NCBI RefSeq assembly: GCF_030407435.1
Contig: NZ_JASDDK010000002.1
Span: forward strand, 900,702-964,701
Source of the DNA: Winogradskyella bathintestinalis
GTDB taxonomy: Bacteria > Bacteroidota > Bacteroidia > Flavobacteriales > Flavobacteriaceae
Direction of reading: 5' to 3'
DNA length: 64,000 nucleotides
Made by a program: the position numbers and the translations under genes. The notes under the pieces are model-generated. The model saw only the letters and a program-made list of their open reading frames with translations, was not told where the DNA came from and did no database searches. Below, in pieces: positions 20,157 through 28,899 of this stretch; position 1 is the first letter of the stretch; each line of letters opens with the position of its first letter.

Positions 20157-20890
20157 GATGCTAGGGTATTAGATAACATTAATATTGCCATTATAATCAT
20201 TACGGAATTTTCAATGAATGTGGCTTTCGTCATTGGTAATTTTAGGGCCGTTCCCAAACAAGCGCATTGAATCGTAGTTTTACTAAACAATGCTTTAGTT
20301 ACACCTACCGTTGTTATACCTAATACAATAAGTGTAACTATAAGAGCTATATCAATTTGAAATCGCATTAAGAACATTAAGCCTAAGGTCAATTCAATAA
20401 AAGGATAAACCCAACCGTAAATTGGTAACACTTTAGCAAGCGGATCGTACATTCTAAAACTTTCAGGAAAACCTTTTAAATCTAATAGTTTGAAAAAACT
20501 AAAGACAATGTAAAATAAACCCATAAAATCTAGCATAAAACCCGAAACATCCCAAGGTTTATAGTTTAATAAAATTGAAGCTATAATTAGATAACCAAAG
20601 ATTAGAAATAGTGGAAAAAGTTGTTTTAACTCACTCTTTTTTTCTACGTCAGATTCATTTGTATCTGAATTAAAAACATTGGTCTCTTCTTGTTCTGAAA
20701 TTTTAAATTTATCGGAAAGTGCATCCTGAAGGGTTTTCACCTCGACATGTGATGTCATTTTAATTGTGGCTGTTTTTGCTTTGAGATTAACCGAAACTTC
20801 TTTCACTTGTTCTAAGTTTGAGAGCGATTCTTCAACAGAAGCTTTACAATTGTTGCAGGTCATACCTGAAACATTATAAACGTGTTTCAT
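20153..20890 (-). CDS. HMA domain fused to a MauE/DoxX-like membrane domain
   Basis: The 245-residue protein has an HMA domain at about 1-70 with GMTCNNC (Cys12, Cys15), a charged linker, and four to five membrane helices from about residue 92 on. The membrane part has the look of MauE/DoxX-like proteins, and a CACLG motif at about 209-213 lies between the last helices. MauE-type proteins are linked to disulfide or redox handling, and together with the HMA domain this suggests metal transfer or redox control at the inner membrane. The gene overlaps the TonB receptor start by four bases, so the two are translationally coupled. Confidence 0.85.
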   Translation of the reverse strand: MKHVYNVSGMTCNNCKASVEESLSNLEQVKEVSVNLKAKTATIKMTSHVEVKTLQDALSDKFKISEQEETNVFNSDTNESDVEKKSELKQLFPLFLIFGYLIIASILLNYKPWDVSGFMLDFMGLFYIVFSFFKLLDLKGFPESFRMYDPLAKVLPIYGWVYPFIELTLGLMFLMRFQIDIALIVTLIVLGITTVGVTKALFSKTTIQCACLGTALKLPMTKATFIENSVMIIMAILMLSNTLAS

Positions 20891-20966
20891 TATAATTTAA
20901 TTTTGAAATATTAGTAATTAGCATCAGTCATTATGATGCGTTATAGCTCGGAATTTCAAAAAATAA

Positions 20967-21380
20967 TCAAATGAGGTAAGTCTCGTCTAAAACTTGAATA
21001 TCTTTAACGAGTATTGGTGGAGAATAATCTTTATCTGAATTACCAATATTCGGTAAATTCTCGAACAGATTACTATAAGAATAAGCAAAAGTGAATAATA
21101 CGTGTTGCTGAATAACATCTAAGTCCTCGAAAGAAGTAATCGTCATTTCCGACAAACCTTCAATGATATCTATTTCATCTTTACAGCAGCTATTTTTAGT
21201 GATACTAACTTGGTCGATCTCTATGACGTCTTCAGAACATTTTTCCGTTTCAGTAAATATTGCAACATCTATCAGCGTGTCACCACAGAAATGCTTTTCT
21301 ATTGTTAACGACAATGTCGATAACAAAACCAAAAATGATAATGATATAGAATAAGCTTTATATGCAATTGTAAATTTCAC
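20967..21380 (-). CDS. HYC_CC_PP family secreted protein
   Basis: The 137-residue protein starts with GTG and has an N-terminal hydrophobic segment (about 10-26). It carries the pattern that names this Bacteroidota family: KHFCG (His30, Cys32), a second Cys48, a CC pair at 65-66, and a C-terminal PP (YSPPIL). The function is unknown, but these proteins are typically found beside TonB receptors and HMA proteins, as here. A minus-strand TAACTTTG at 21385-21392 matches the -7 consensus and lies so close to the GTG that the message may be nearly leaderless. It is probably the first gene of the metal cluster. Confidence 0.82.
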   Translation of the reverse strand: MKFTIAYKAYSISLSFLVLLSTLSLTIEKHFCGDTLIDVAIFTETEKCSEDVIEIDQVSITKNSCCKDEIDIIEGLSEMTITSFEDLDVIQQHVLFTFAYSYSNLFENLPNIGNSDKDYSPPILVKDIQVLDETYLI

Positions 21381-21430
21381 GATTCAAAGTTACAAAATTC
21401 TGAAATATTAAAGATTATATTATATAACTA

Positions 21431-21859
21431 TTAACGATTCAATTTATAATAGTAGAATGCTGGCATTAATAATATCAGTCCAATTGGCTGAATTAAAAAT
21501 CGTCTAATATTAAAAAACAAGTAATAATCTTCTTGTTTCGGATTAATGACAAAATATAAAAATGGAATTAAGAGTAAAACGTAGGCCATAGTATAAATGA
21601 TTACCGAAAATTTAACAATACTATTATCCTTAAAAAGTAGGTATAAAATTCCCAACGATATTAAAGTATTCAAAACAAAACGCAAAGTTGTAAAGAGCAC
21701 TAGTTTTGCGATTTCTCGTCTTGGACTATCTATATAGAGATAATCGTTTTCAAAAAAAGTTAAATACGGATCATAGAATAGAATATCTTCAAAACCTCTC
21801 ACGGCCACTAAAAGCAGAAACAAGATAACCAATAAAATATATCTCGTAAATTTAGGCAA
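21431..21859 (-). CDS. Exosortase F system-associated membrane protein
   Basis: A 142-residue protein with four predicted membrane helices (about 7-22, 50-75, 82-104, 118-138) and the motif VRGFEDILFYDPY soon after the first helix. It overlaps the end of the XrtF exosortase gene by eight bases, the arrangement in which the XrtF-associated protein is normally found. Its function is not established; it is assumed to work with the exosortase in processing or anchoring exported proteins. Confidence 0.85.
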   Translation of the reverse strand: MPKFTRYILLVILFLLLVAVRGFEDILFYDPYLTFFENDYLYIDSPRREIAKLVLFTTLRFVLNTLISLGILYLLFKDNSIVKFSVIIYTMAYVLLLIPFLYFVINPKQEDYYLFFNIRRFLIQPIGLILLMPAFYYYKLNR

Positions 21860-22403
21860 TGTTTTTTACGTTTTTAGAAAATCGATTAACCCAAACCATC
21901 CAAAGTAAGCATACAGTTCCATAAATTAACATCGGAAAAATTACAGTATGCAGCATCTCTCGTTGCCATGGATAATGATAAAGACCAATAGATAAAATTA
22001 CAATTCGAATTAAATTAAAGGCATAAATTATAACACTTCCTGCTAAGCCGTACAATAAAGTTGTTTTAAATTTCCCTGCAAACGCGATTATAAAAGATAA
22101 AAATAGAATAATGATACTTATAGCATTACAACCTTCGATAACACGGGCAACGTATTTTCCATTTATAATTATCTTTATTGAAGGTTCGTTAGGGTGAGGC
22201 AACACATTTGAGACATAACCTAACCCATTTAATAGCGCGTTAGTTTGCTCCGCCACCAAGTGCGTTACATAGTCTGGATAATACCGTAAATCTTCAGAAA
22301 TATTAAGATATAAATTATAACAAATCGTCAACACACCATATATCACTAAAAATGTGACAATAAATCGAATTACCGATTTGTATTTTACTAAAAGTGCTTT
22401 CAA
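21852..22403 (-). CDS. xrtF: Exosortase family protein XrtF
   Basis: A polytopic transpeptidase-like protein of the exosortase/archaeosortase family. The three conserved catalytic residues are seen: Cys92 (VIEGCNA), Arg133 (NLIRIV) and His152 (MLHTVIFP), each at or near a membrane-helix end. The 183-residue length is typical of the short Flavobacteriia form. The start is a TTG at 22403; the nearby upstream ATG reads into a stop after five codons. It is coupled to its partner by an 8-base overlap. Its target proteins, with the matching C-terminal sorting signal, are not in this window. Confidence 0.88.
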   Translation of the reverse strand: MKALLVKYKSVIRFIVTFLVIYGVLTICYNLYLNISEDLRYYPDYVTHLVAEQTNALLNGLGYVSNVLPHPNEPSIKIIINGKYVARVIEGCNAISIIILFLSFIIAFAGKFKTTLLYGLAGSVIIYAFNLIRIVILSIGLYHYPWQREMLHTVIFPMLIYGTVCLLWMVWVNRFSKNVKNIA

Positions 22404-22543
22404 AATATAAATTTCATATAGTGTTTGATTCTAATACTCCGATAAAACAACGGTTTTCTTTAATAAAATTCTTTTAATAACAATGAAACATTAAGTTGGT
22501 GTTAAATTTATAAAAACCGACATTCAAAATCGCGCATTTTAGA

Positions 22544-22551
22544 TACTTTTG
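22544..22551 (+). promoter_or_regulatory. Candidate -7 element for the GAF-domain gene
   Basis: TACTTTTG matches TAnnTTTG, 20 bases ahead of the ATG at 22571. No TTTG lies at the expected distance upstream, so this is a partial promoter match. Confidence 0.45.
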
Positions 22552-22570
22552 CAAAAAAATACTTTTATCC

Positions 22571-23029
22571 ATGACTTTTCAAGAATTAAAACCTAGAATA
22601 ACGGTAATTACATCAAATAATGAACGTACTGTTGAAGAACGTTTACTTCATATTTGTGAAATCCTTGAAAGTAATATAGATTATTATAATTGGGTTGGAT
22701 TTTACTTTAAAAACGGGGATAAAGATGAATTAAAATTAGGCCCTTATGTTGGTGAGCCAACAGATCATACCATAATTCCCTTTGGAAAAGGTATATGCGG
22801 CCAAGTAGCCGTTAGTAACGAAAATTTTGTGGTGCCAGATGTTGCTGCTCAAGATAATTATATTGCCTGTAGTATCACTGTTAAAGCTGAAATAGTGATT
22901 CCTATTTTTGTAAATGGTGAAAATATTGGGCAAATTGACATAGATTCTAATACTTCCGATCCGTTTACAGAAGACGATGAGCGATTTTTAGAATTTGTTT
23001 GTAAGGAAGTTGCTCACCTTCTTTCTTAA
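22571..23029 (+). CDS. GAF-domain protein related to free-methionine-(R)-sulfoxide reductase
   Basis: A single-GAF protein of 152 residues with the fRMsr signature segments YNWVGFYF, LGPYVGEP, IPFGKGICG, DNYIACS, AEIVIPI and IDIDSN. Of the three cysteines important in E. coli fRMsr (84, 94, 118), the latter two are present here as Cys76 and Cys100 with the same 24-residue spacing, while the position of the first is His66. Reduction of free methionine-R-sulfoxide is therefore plausible but the resolving chemistry would differ; a small-molecule sensor is the alternative. It is a single gene between the divergent xrtF and the convergent permease. Confidence 0.8.
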   Translation: MTFQELKPRITVITSNNERTVEERLLHICEILESNIDYYNWVGFYFKNGDKDELKLGPYVGEPTDHTIIPFGKGICGQVAVSNENFVVPDVAAQDNYIACSITVKAEIVIPIFVNGENIGQIDIDSNTSDPFTEDDERFLEFVCKEVAHLLS

Positions 23030-23168
23030 ATAAAGATTCTATAGTTATTTTATAATTCTGACACAAAATTGAACTGTGCTTACAACGTTAAAATAGCAAT
23101 CAAGCCATTACCAAGTAAGCATTAGTGATTAAGGAAATGTAAACGATAATTTCAACAGTGAAATAATT

Positions 23169-24422
23169 TTACATTCCTGTTCGTATTGCCTCCACAGGAT
23201 CTAATCGTGAAGCTCGTAAAGCAGGTATTACTCCAGATATTAAACCAATTACAGATGATATAAAAAAGCCAAGAGCCATATTTTCTGGAGAAAGTACAAA
23301 TTCAAAATCCTCCACAAGATTACTACCTATAATGGTGCCTACCCAAACTAAGAACAATCCTACTAGTCCCCCAACAACAGCTAATATCACCGCTTCAAAT
23401 AAAAATTGAAATAATATAAATTTATTTTTAGCACCCAATGATTTTTGAATTCCTATAAGGTTGGTACGTTCTTTTACACTTACAAACATAATATTGGCGA
23501 TACCGAATCCTCCAACTAAAAGTGAGAATCCACTAATCACCCAGCCAATTAAGTTTAAGCTTCCAATAATGGTGTCTATTAAGTTTTGTAAACCAGACAG
23601 AAGATTAATAAAAAATGTATCGATTTCATCGGGCTTTAACCCTCTTTTTGTTCGCATTATTTGAGTAATTTCTGCTTTCACTCCTTCAATGTCTGCGTCT
23701 TTTTCAGGCTTAATAATTACCACAAATTTCATAAATGGGTTATTATCACCATACCTGTTTCTTACATAATTCGCTGGTATAAAAATAGACACATCGTTAC
23801 TATCACCAAATATGCCAGAACCTTGTTTTTTCACTACACCTATAACGGTAAATTTCTGTCCATAGAGTCTCACTTTCTTTCCTATTGGATCGAGATCACC
23901 AAATAGCGATTTAGCAATTTCCGATCCTATGACCACTACCGGTCGTCCAGAATTAGATTCAGATTCGTTATAAAAACGTCCTTTTTCAAATTCCATAACT
24001 TGTATATCAATAAACTCATGCGAGACTACAACCGTATTTACACTGCTCACCAATTCTGATTCATATCTAATATTCTCACGCCTTACAAATAACTGTAAAG
24101 CCACATGATCTACATCAGTCAATGCCGATTCTAATGTTTTGTATTCATTATAAGATACTTCATCAAAAGTTTCTCTTTGCCAGCGTGGTACATCCGTTGG
24201 TCCAAAAGAAATATTGGTGAGATACATGGTATTACCGTCTAATGAGCTCAATTGTCCTTGTATGGTTTTGTCTAAAGAATCTACAGCAGCCAACACAGCG
24301 ATGATAGAAAAGATACCCACTGTAACTCCCAAAAGTGACAAAAATGTTCTTAATTTATTATTCCGAAGTGCATTAATAGCAAATGAAAAACTCTCTTTAA
24401 GTAAGCGTAAATAGACCAGCAT
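23169..24422 (-). CDS. MacB/FtsX-type ABC transporter permease
   Basis: The 417-residue permease has an N-terminal helix (about 20-42), a large periplasmic MacB-type core domain (about 43-285), and three C-terminal helices (about 290-318, 340-370, 380-403) followed by PALRASRLDPVEAIR, the usual family ending. Such permeases couple ATP hydrolysis to mechanical work across the envelope rather than to classical transport. No ATPase or membrane-fusion gene is adjacent in the window, so the partner is unlinked. It converges with the GAF gene and diverges from purH. The substrate is unknown. Confidence 0.88.
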   Translation of the reverse strand: MLVYLRLLKESFSFAINALRNNKLRTFLSLLGVTVGIFSIIAVLAAVDSLDKTIQGQLSSLDGNTMYLTNISFGPTDVPRWQRETFDEVSYNEYKTLESALTDVDHVALQLFVRRENIRYESELVSSVNTVVVSHEFIDIQVMEFEKGRFYNESESNSGRPVVVIGSEIAKSLFGDLDPIGKKVRLYGQKFTVIGVVKKQGSGIFGDSNDVSIFIPANYVRNRYGDNNPFMKFVVIIKPEKDADIEGVKAEITQIMRTKRGLKPDEIDTFFINLLSGLQNLIDTIIGSLNLIGWVISGFSLLVGGFGIANIMFVSVKERTNLIGIQKSLGAKNKFILFQFLFEAVILAVVGGLVGLFLVWVGTIIGSNLVEDFEFVLSPENMALGFFISSVIGLISGVIPALRASRLDPVEAIRTGM

Positions 24423-24587
24423 GCAAGGTTGTTTTAATAATGAATTGATCTTAAATTTTCTATTTCTAACAAAACAAAAAGTGAAGATAAATTGAACATT
24501 TTAAAGATAGGACGTTTTCAACAATTTATTGTTACAAAAAATTTAAAGAAACTCGTTTTAGGACAAAGCTATCGTTTTGAATATCCG

Positions 24588-24595
24588 TATTTTTG
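24588..24595 (+). promoter_or_regulatory. Candidate -7 element for purH
   Basis: TATTTTTG matches TAnnTTTG and lies 26 bases before the purH ATG at 24622. This supports the ATG over the TTG at 24577, which lies upstream of the element. No good -33 element is evident. Confidence 0.5.
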
Positions 24596-24621
24596 CGGTA
24601 TCAAAAACACAACACAAAATC

Positions 24622-26151
24622 ATGAGCAACAAAACCATTTCGTCGGCATTAATTTCAGTTTTTAATAAAGACGGATTAGCACCAATCGTAAAAAAATTAA
24701 ACGATCTTAATGTCACCATTTATTCTACTGGTGGCACCGAAAAATTCATTAAAGATTTAGGCATCAACGTGGTGCCTGTTGAAGATGTTACGTCTTATCC
24801 TTCTATTCTTGGTGGTCGGGTAAAGACATTGCACCCAAAAGTTTTTGGAGGTATTTTAAATCGTCAGAACCACGATGGGGATGTTGCAGAATTGAAAGAA
24901 TTCGATATTCCGCAAATCGATGTAGTCATTGTAGATTTATATCCTTTTGAAAAAACCGTAGCTTCAGGAGCCAGCAATCAAGATATTATTGAAAAAATTG
25001 ACATTGGTGGAATTTCATTAATTAGAGCAGCAGCAAAAAATTATGCTGACGTTACCTGTGTATCTTCTGTTGACGATTATGCCGAATTTTTAGACTTATT
25101 AGAAACTAAAAATGGTGAAACTACAGAAGAGGATAGAAAGCAATTTGCAGCAAAAGCATTTAACGTATCTTCTCATTACGACACTGCCATTTTTAATTAT
25201 TTCAACAAAAATCATGAAATTCCGGCTTTAAAAATTTCTGAAAATAATGGAAAAGTGTTGCGTTATGGCGAAAACCCTCATCAAAAAGGGTTCTTCTTTG
25301 GCAATTTCGATGATATTTTCACAAAACTTCATGGTAAGGAATTAAGTTACAACAACCTTTTAGATGTTGACGCGGCTGTAAATTTAATGTTAGAATTTAA
25401 AAACGACGCCCCAACTTTTGCGGTTTTAAAACATAATAATGCGTGTGGTTTAGCACAACGAGATACCTTACACCAGGCTTATGTAGATGCTTTGGCCGGA
25501 GATCCTGTTTCTGCTTTTGGTGGAGTGCTAATCAGTAATTCTGAAATAGATGTAGCAACGGCTGAAGAGATTCATAAATTATTTTGCGAAGTTGTTATTG
25601 CTCCGTCTTTTGCACCCGAAGCGCTAGAGATTTTAAAAGGAAAGAAAAACAGGATCCTTTTAATTTTGAAAGACATTGACATGCCGAAAACTAATGTTAG
25701 AAGTTGTTTAAACGGTGTTTTGGTTCAAGATAGAAACAATATTACAGATACATTGGAAGCCTTAAAATCTGTTACAAAAACTACTGCAACTTCAGATGAA
25801 TTGGACGATTTAATTTTCGCTTCAAAAATCTGCAAACATACCAAATCTAATACGATTGTTTTAGCAAAAAACAAACAGTTATGTGCTAGTGGAACTGGAC
25901 AAACGAGCAGAGTTGATGCGCTTAACCAAGCGATTCATAAAGCAAAATCTTTTAACTTCGATTTAGACGGTGCGGTTATGGCGAGTGATGCCTTTTTTCC
26001 ATTTCCAGATTGTGTAGAAATTGCAGATAATGCTGGCATTACAGCTGTTATTCAACCCGGAGGTTCTATTAAAGATGCGTTGAGTATTGACTATTGCAAC
26101 GCGAATAACGTAGCAATGGTTTTTACAGGAACACGTCACTTTAAGCATTAA
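24622..26151 (+). CDS. purH: Bifunctional AICAR formyltransferase / IMP cyclohydrolase PurH
   Basis: PurH performs the last two steps of IMP synthesis. The N-terminal IMP cyclohydrolase (MGS-like) domain shows STGGTEKFI, and HPKVFGGIL; the C-terminal AICAR transformylase domain shows YGENPHQKG, KHNNACGLA and DAFFPFPDCVE, with the usual end GTRHFKH. The start is taken as the ATG at 24622 (509 residues), matching the family's usual N-terminus; an in-frame TTG 45 bases upstream is ahead of the -7 element. The gene is complete and stands alone. Confidence 0.97.
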   Translation: MSNKTISSALISVFNKDGLAPIVKKLNDLNVTIYSTGGTEKFIKDLGINVVPVEDVTSYPSILGGRVKTLHPKVFGGILNRQNHDGDVAELKEFDIPQIDVVIVDLYPFEKTVASGASNQDIIEKIDIGGISLIRAAAKNYADVTCVSSVDDYAEFLDLLETKNGETTEEDRKQFAAKAFNVSSHYDTAIFNYFNKNHEIPALKISENNGKVLRYGENPHQKGFFFGNFDDIFTKLHGKELSYNNLLDVDAAVNLMLEFKNDAPTFAVLKHNNACGLAQRDTLHQAYVDALAGDPVSAFGGVLISNSEIDVATAEEIHKLFCEVVIAPSFAPEALEILKGKKNRILLILKDIDMPKTNVRSCLNGVLVQDRNNITDTLEALKSVTKTTATSDELDDLIFASKICKHTKSNTIVLAKNKQLCASGTGQTSRVDALNQAIHKAKSFNFDLDGAVMASDAFFPFPDCVEIADNAGITAVIQPGGSIKDALSIDYCNANNVAMVFTGTRHFKH

Positions 26152-26539
26152 CAGAGAAACAAGACCACTTCGCTTTTAGACCCAATTCCGATATTTTGGA
26201 AGCTATTAATTAGTTGGTAGTTTTAATACTATTTGTCAACATAATTTAAAAAAGAATGATTTTTTTTATAAAATAGAAATAATTTTTCTTCTGTGCAAAA
26301 ACATTTTAATGGTAAAAAATATTAAGATCGATTTTAAAAAACACTATTTATCAATCAGTTACAAGCACTTCTAAACTTTCAAATCTAATAGCGAAGCGGA
26401 CTTATATATTTTATTAGATAACAATAAAAAAAAATTAAGCAATAAGCATCCATAACCGCAGAAATAACGTATATTTTACTACTTTTACAGATAGTCTTTA
26501 AAATAAGACGAGCATAACCCAAATAATTAAGAATAGCAC
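26152..26539. other. 388-base intergenic region between purH and mreB
   Basis: The region is very AT-rich and holds no convincing gene, tRNA or strong stem-loop. A TACTTTTA element near 26475 resembles a weak -7 box (consensus TAnnTTTG) about 60 bases ahead of mreB, so the mre operon promoter probably lies in the last 100 bases. Confidence 0.5.
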
Positions 26540-27568
26540 ATGGGATTTTTTGATTTCCTAACGGAAGAAATAGCCATTGATTTAGGAACCGCAAATACAC
26601 TGATAATCCACAACGACAAGGTTGTTGTTGACAATCCATCAATAGTAGCAAGAGACCGCATCAGCGGAAAAATTATAGCCGTTGGTAAAGAGGCCAACAT
26701 GATGCAAGGCAAAACGCACGAAAATATTAAAACAATCCGTCCATTGAAGGATGGAGTTATTGCAGATTTTGATGCTTCGGAGCAAATGATCAGCATGTTT
26801 ATTAAAAACATTCCTGCGTTAAAGAAAAAATTCTTTAATCCAGCATTACGAATGGTGGTCTGTATTCCCTCTGGTATTACTGAAGTTGAAATGCGTGCTG
26901 TAAAAGAATCTTGTGAGCGTGTTAATGGAAAAGAGGTTTATTTAATTCACGAACCTATGGCAGCAGCTATTGGTATTGGCGTTGATATAATGCAACCTAA
27001 AGGAAACATGATAGTTGATATTGGTGGTGGTACTACCGAAATTGCCGTCATTGCGCTTGGTGGTATTGTCTGTGACAAGTCTGTAAAAGTAGCAGGTGAC
27101 GTTTTTACAAACGACATTATTTATTACATGAGAACGCAACATAACTTATATGTTGGTGATAGAACGGCTGAAAAAATTAAAATACAAATTGGTGCTGCTA
27201 CCGAGGATTTAGAATTACCTCCTGAAGATATGAGTGTACAAGGACGTGATTTATTAACAGGGAAACCAAAACAAGTTCAAATTTCGTTCCGTGAAATAGC
27301 AAAAGCCTTAGATAAATCAATATTGCGTATTGAAGATTCCGTTATGGAAACCTTATCACAGACACCTCCAGAATTGGCTGCCGATATTTATAATACCGGG
27401 ATTTATTTAGCAGGTGGCGGATCCATGTTAAGAGGCCTTGACAAGCGTCTTTCCCAAAAAACAGACTTACCAGTTTATATTGCTGAAGATCCTTTAAGAG
27501 CTGTAGTAAGAGGTACCGGAATAGTACTTAAAAACTTACCTAAATACAAAAGCGTATTGATTAAATAA
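26540..27568 (+). CDS. mreB: Rod shape-determining protein MreB
   Basis: MreB is the bacterial actin homologue that guides the elongasome along the sidewall. The 342-residue protein has the actin-fold phosphate loops IDLGTANTLI near residue 12 and DIGGGTTEIAV near 158, and the adenosine motif AGGGSMLRG near 293. It heads the five-gene elongation operon mreB-mreC-mreD-PBP2-rodA, in which all later genes are close or overlap. Confidence 0.98.
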   Translation: MGFFDFLTEEIAIDLGTANTLIIHNDKVVVDNPSIVARDRISGKIIAVGKEANMMQGKTHENIKTIRPLKDGVIADFDASEQMISMFIKNIPALKKKFFNPALRMVVCIPSGITEVEMRAVKESCERVNGKEVYLIHEPMAAAIGIGVDIMQPKGNMIVDIGGGTTEIAVIALGGIVCDKSVKVAGDVFTNDIIYYMRTQHNLYVGDRTAEKIKIQIGAATEDLELPPEDMSVQGRDLLTGKPKQVQISFREIAKALDKSILRIEDSVMETLSQTPPELAADIYNTGIYLAGGGSMLRGLDKRLSQKTDLPVYIAEDPLRAVVRGTGIVLKNLPKYKSVLIK

Positions 27569-27578
27569 GCCATAAATA

Positions 27579-28400
27579 ATGCAACAAATTTTTAATTTTG
27601 TTATAAGAAACAAAACCTTTCTGTTGTTTTTATTGCTTTTTAGTATTGCATTAGCTTTAACCATTCAATCGCATTCTTATCACAGAAGTAAATTCATCAA
27701 TTCTGCCAATTTTTTAACTGGTGGTGTATACGGCACCATGAATTCTGTAGACCAATACTTTAATTTAAAAACGGAGAACGATAATCTCGCTAAAGAAAAT
27801 AAACGCTTAAGGGAGCAACTCTTAAATAGGAATATTTCCGCAGATTCTTCGTATATCGATAGCACGTACTCCAAATCGAAATACAGAATTACAACGGCTG
27901 AAGTTTATAAAAACAGCTACTCCTTAACGAATAACTATCTTACTTTAAACAAAGGTAAAAACGACAGTATAAAACGAGATTTCGGGGTTATGACGTCTAA
28001 TGGAATTATTGGCATCATTGATAATACATCGAAAAATTATTCAACCGTATTATCTATATTAAATAAACGAAGCCGAATAAATGCTAAAATAAAAGCCACG
28101 AATCATATTGGTTCTTTAAAATGGAATGGAGAATCTCCCGTTTATGTTCAGCTTGAAGATGTTTCCCAATTCGCTCCTGTAAAAGTGGGTGATACCATTC
28201 AAACTGGTGGGGAATCATCCATTTTTCCTAGAGGAGTTGGCATTGGTACAATTTCTAGTATTGAAACAGATATAGGAGGAGACACCTACACCATTCAAGT
28301 GAAGTTATTTAATGATATGACCAACGTAGGCACCGTTTATATTTTAGAAAATTTAGATAAAAAGGAAATTTATTCTTTAGAAAATAGTATTGATGAATAG
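27579..28400 (+). CDS. mreC: Rod shape-determining protein MreC
   Basis: MreC is a bitopic inner-membrane scaffold that activates PBP2. It has one membrane helix at about 11-28, a coiled coil at about 57-80, and the two-barrel periplasmic domain, with the conserved GIIGIIDN and GDTIQTGGESSIFPRGVGIG segments. The 273-residue length is normal. mreB ends 10 bases upstream, and the mreD start overlaps its stop codon. Confidence 0.95.
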   Translation: MQQIFNFVIRNKTFLLFLLLFSIALALTIQSHSYHRSKFINSANFLTGGVYGTMNSVDQYFNLKTENDNLAKENKRLREQLLNRNISADSSYIDSTYSKSKYRITTAEVYKNSYSLTNNYLTLNKGKNDSIKRDFGVMTSNGIIGIIDNTSKNYSTVLSILNKRSRINAKIKATNHIGSLKWNGESPVYVQLEDVSQFAPVKVGDTIQTGGESSIFPRGVGIGTISSIETDIGGDTYTIQVKLFNDMTNVGTVYILENLDKKEIYSLENSIDE

Positions 28401-28899
28401 TGTTATTGGACTAAATATCGTTCGGTTTATTTTCCTGTTATTATTGCAGGTTATGATCTGCAATCATATCAATTTCTTTGGCTACATAAATCCGTACATA
28501 TACGTAATATTTATTTTTCTGTTTCCTATTCGAGAAGAACGACTTTTGTTTTTACTAGTTAGCTTTGTCTTAGGCTTAATGGTCGATTTATTTTCAGATT
28601 CTGGAGGAGTGCACGCAGCAGCGGCTGTAAGTTTGGCTTATGTGAGACCAATACTTCTAAAAAATTCGTTTGGCATGCAGTACGAACATCAAAGTATAAA
28701 AATCCGTAATACCGATATAGGCAGCTTAATCACATACATTTCTTTTGGTGTCATAATTCATCATTTAGTATTATTCTCATTAGAAATATTTAACGTTTCT
28801 AAAATACTATTAGTCCTTAAGAAAACGTTATTCTCTAGTATTTTCACTATAATACTAAGCGTATTGATTATAATTCTATTTAGCCGAAACAAAAAATGA
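28393..28899 (+). CDS. mreD: Rod shape-determining protein MreD
   Basis: MreD is the small polytopic member of the elongasome. The 168-residue protein has about five membrane helices and the segment YVIFIFLFPIREERLLFLLVSFVLG, given here only as its landmarks FLFPI and SFVLGLMVDLFSD, which are conserved in Bacteroidota MreD. It starts with ATG at 28393, inside the end of mreC, and its stop overlaps the PBP2 ATG by four bases, so translation is coupled. Confidence 0.93.
   Translation: MNSVIGLNIVRFIFLLLLQVMICNHINFFGYINPYIYVIFIFLFPIREERLLFLLVSFVLGLMVDLFSDSGGVHAAAAVSLAYVRPILLKNSFGMQYEHQSIKIRNTDIGSLITYISFGVIIHHLVLFSLEIFNVSKILLVLKKTLFSSIFTIILSVLIIILFSRNKK

Noticed and set aside
26152..26539. A tRNA or small RNA gene in the largest gap before mreB
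   Set aside because: No cloverleaf arms, no T-loop-like GGTTCGA, and no strong hairpin found.
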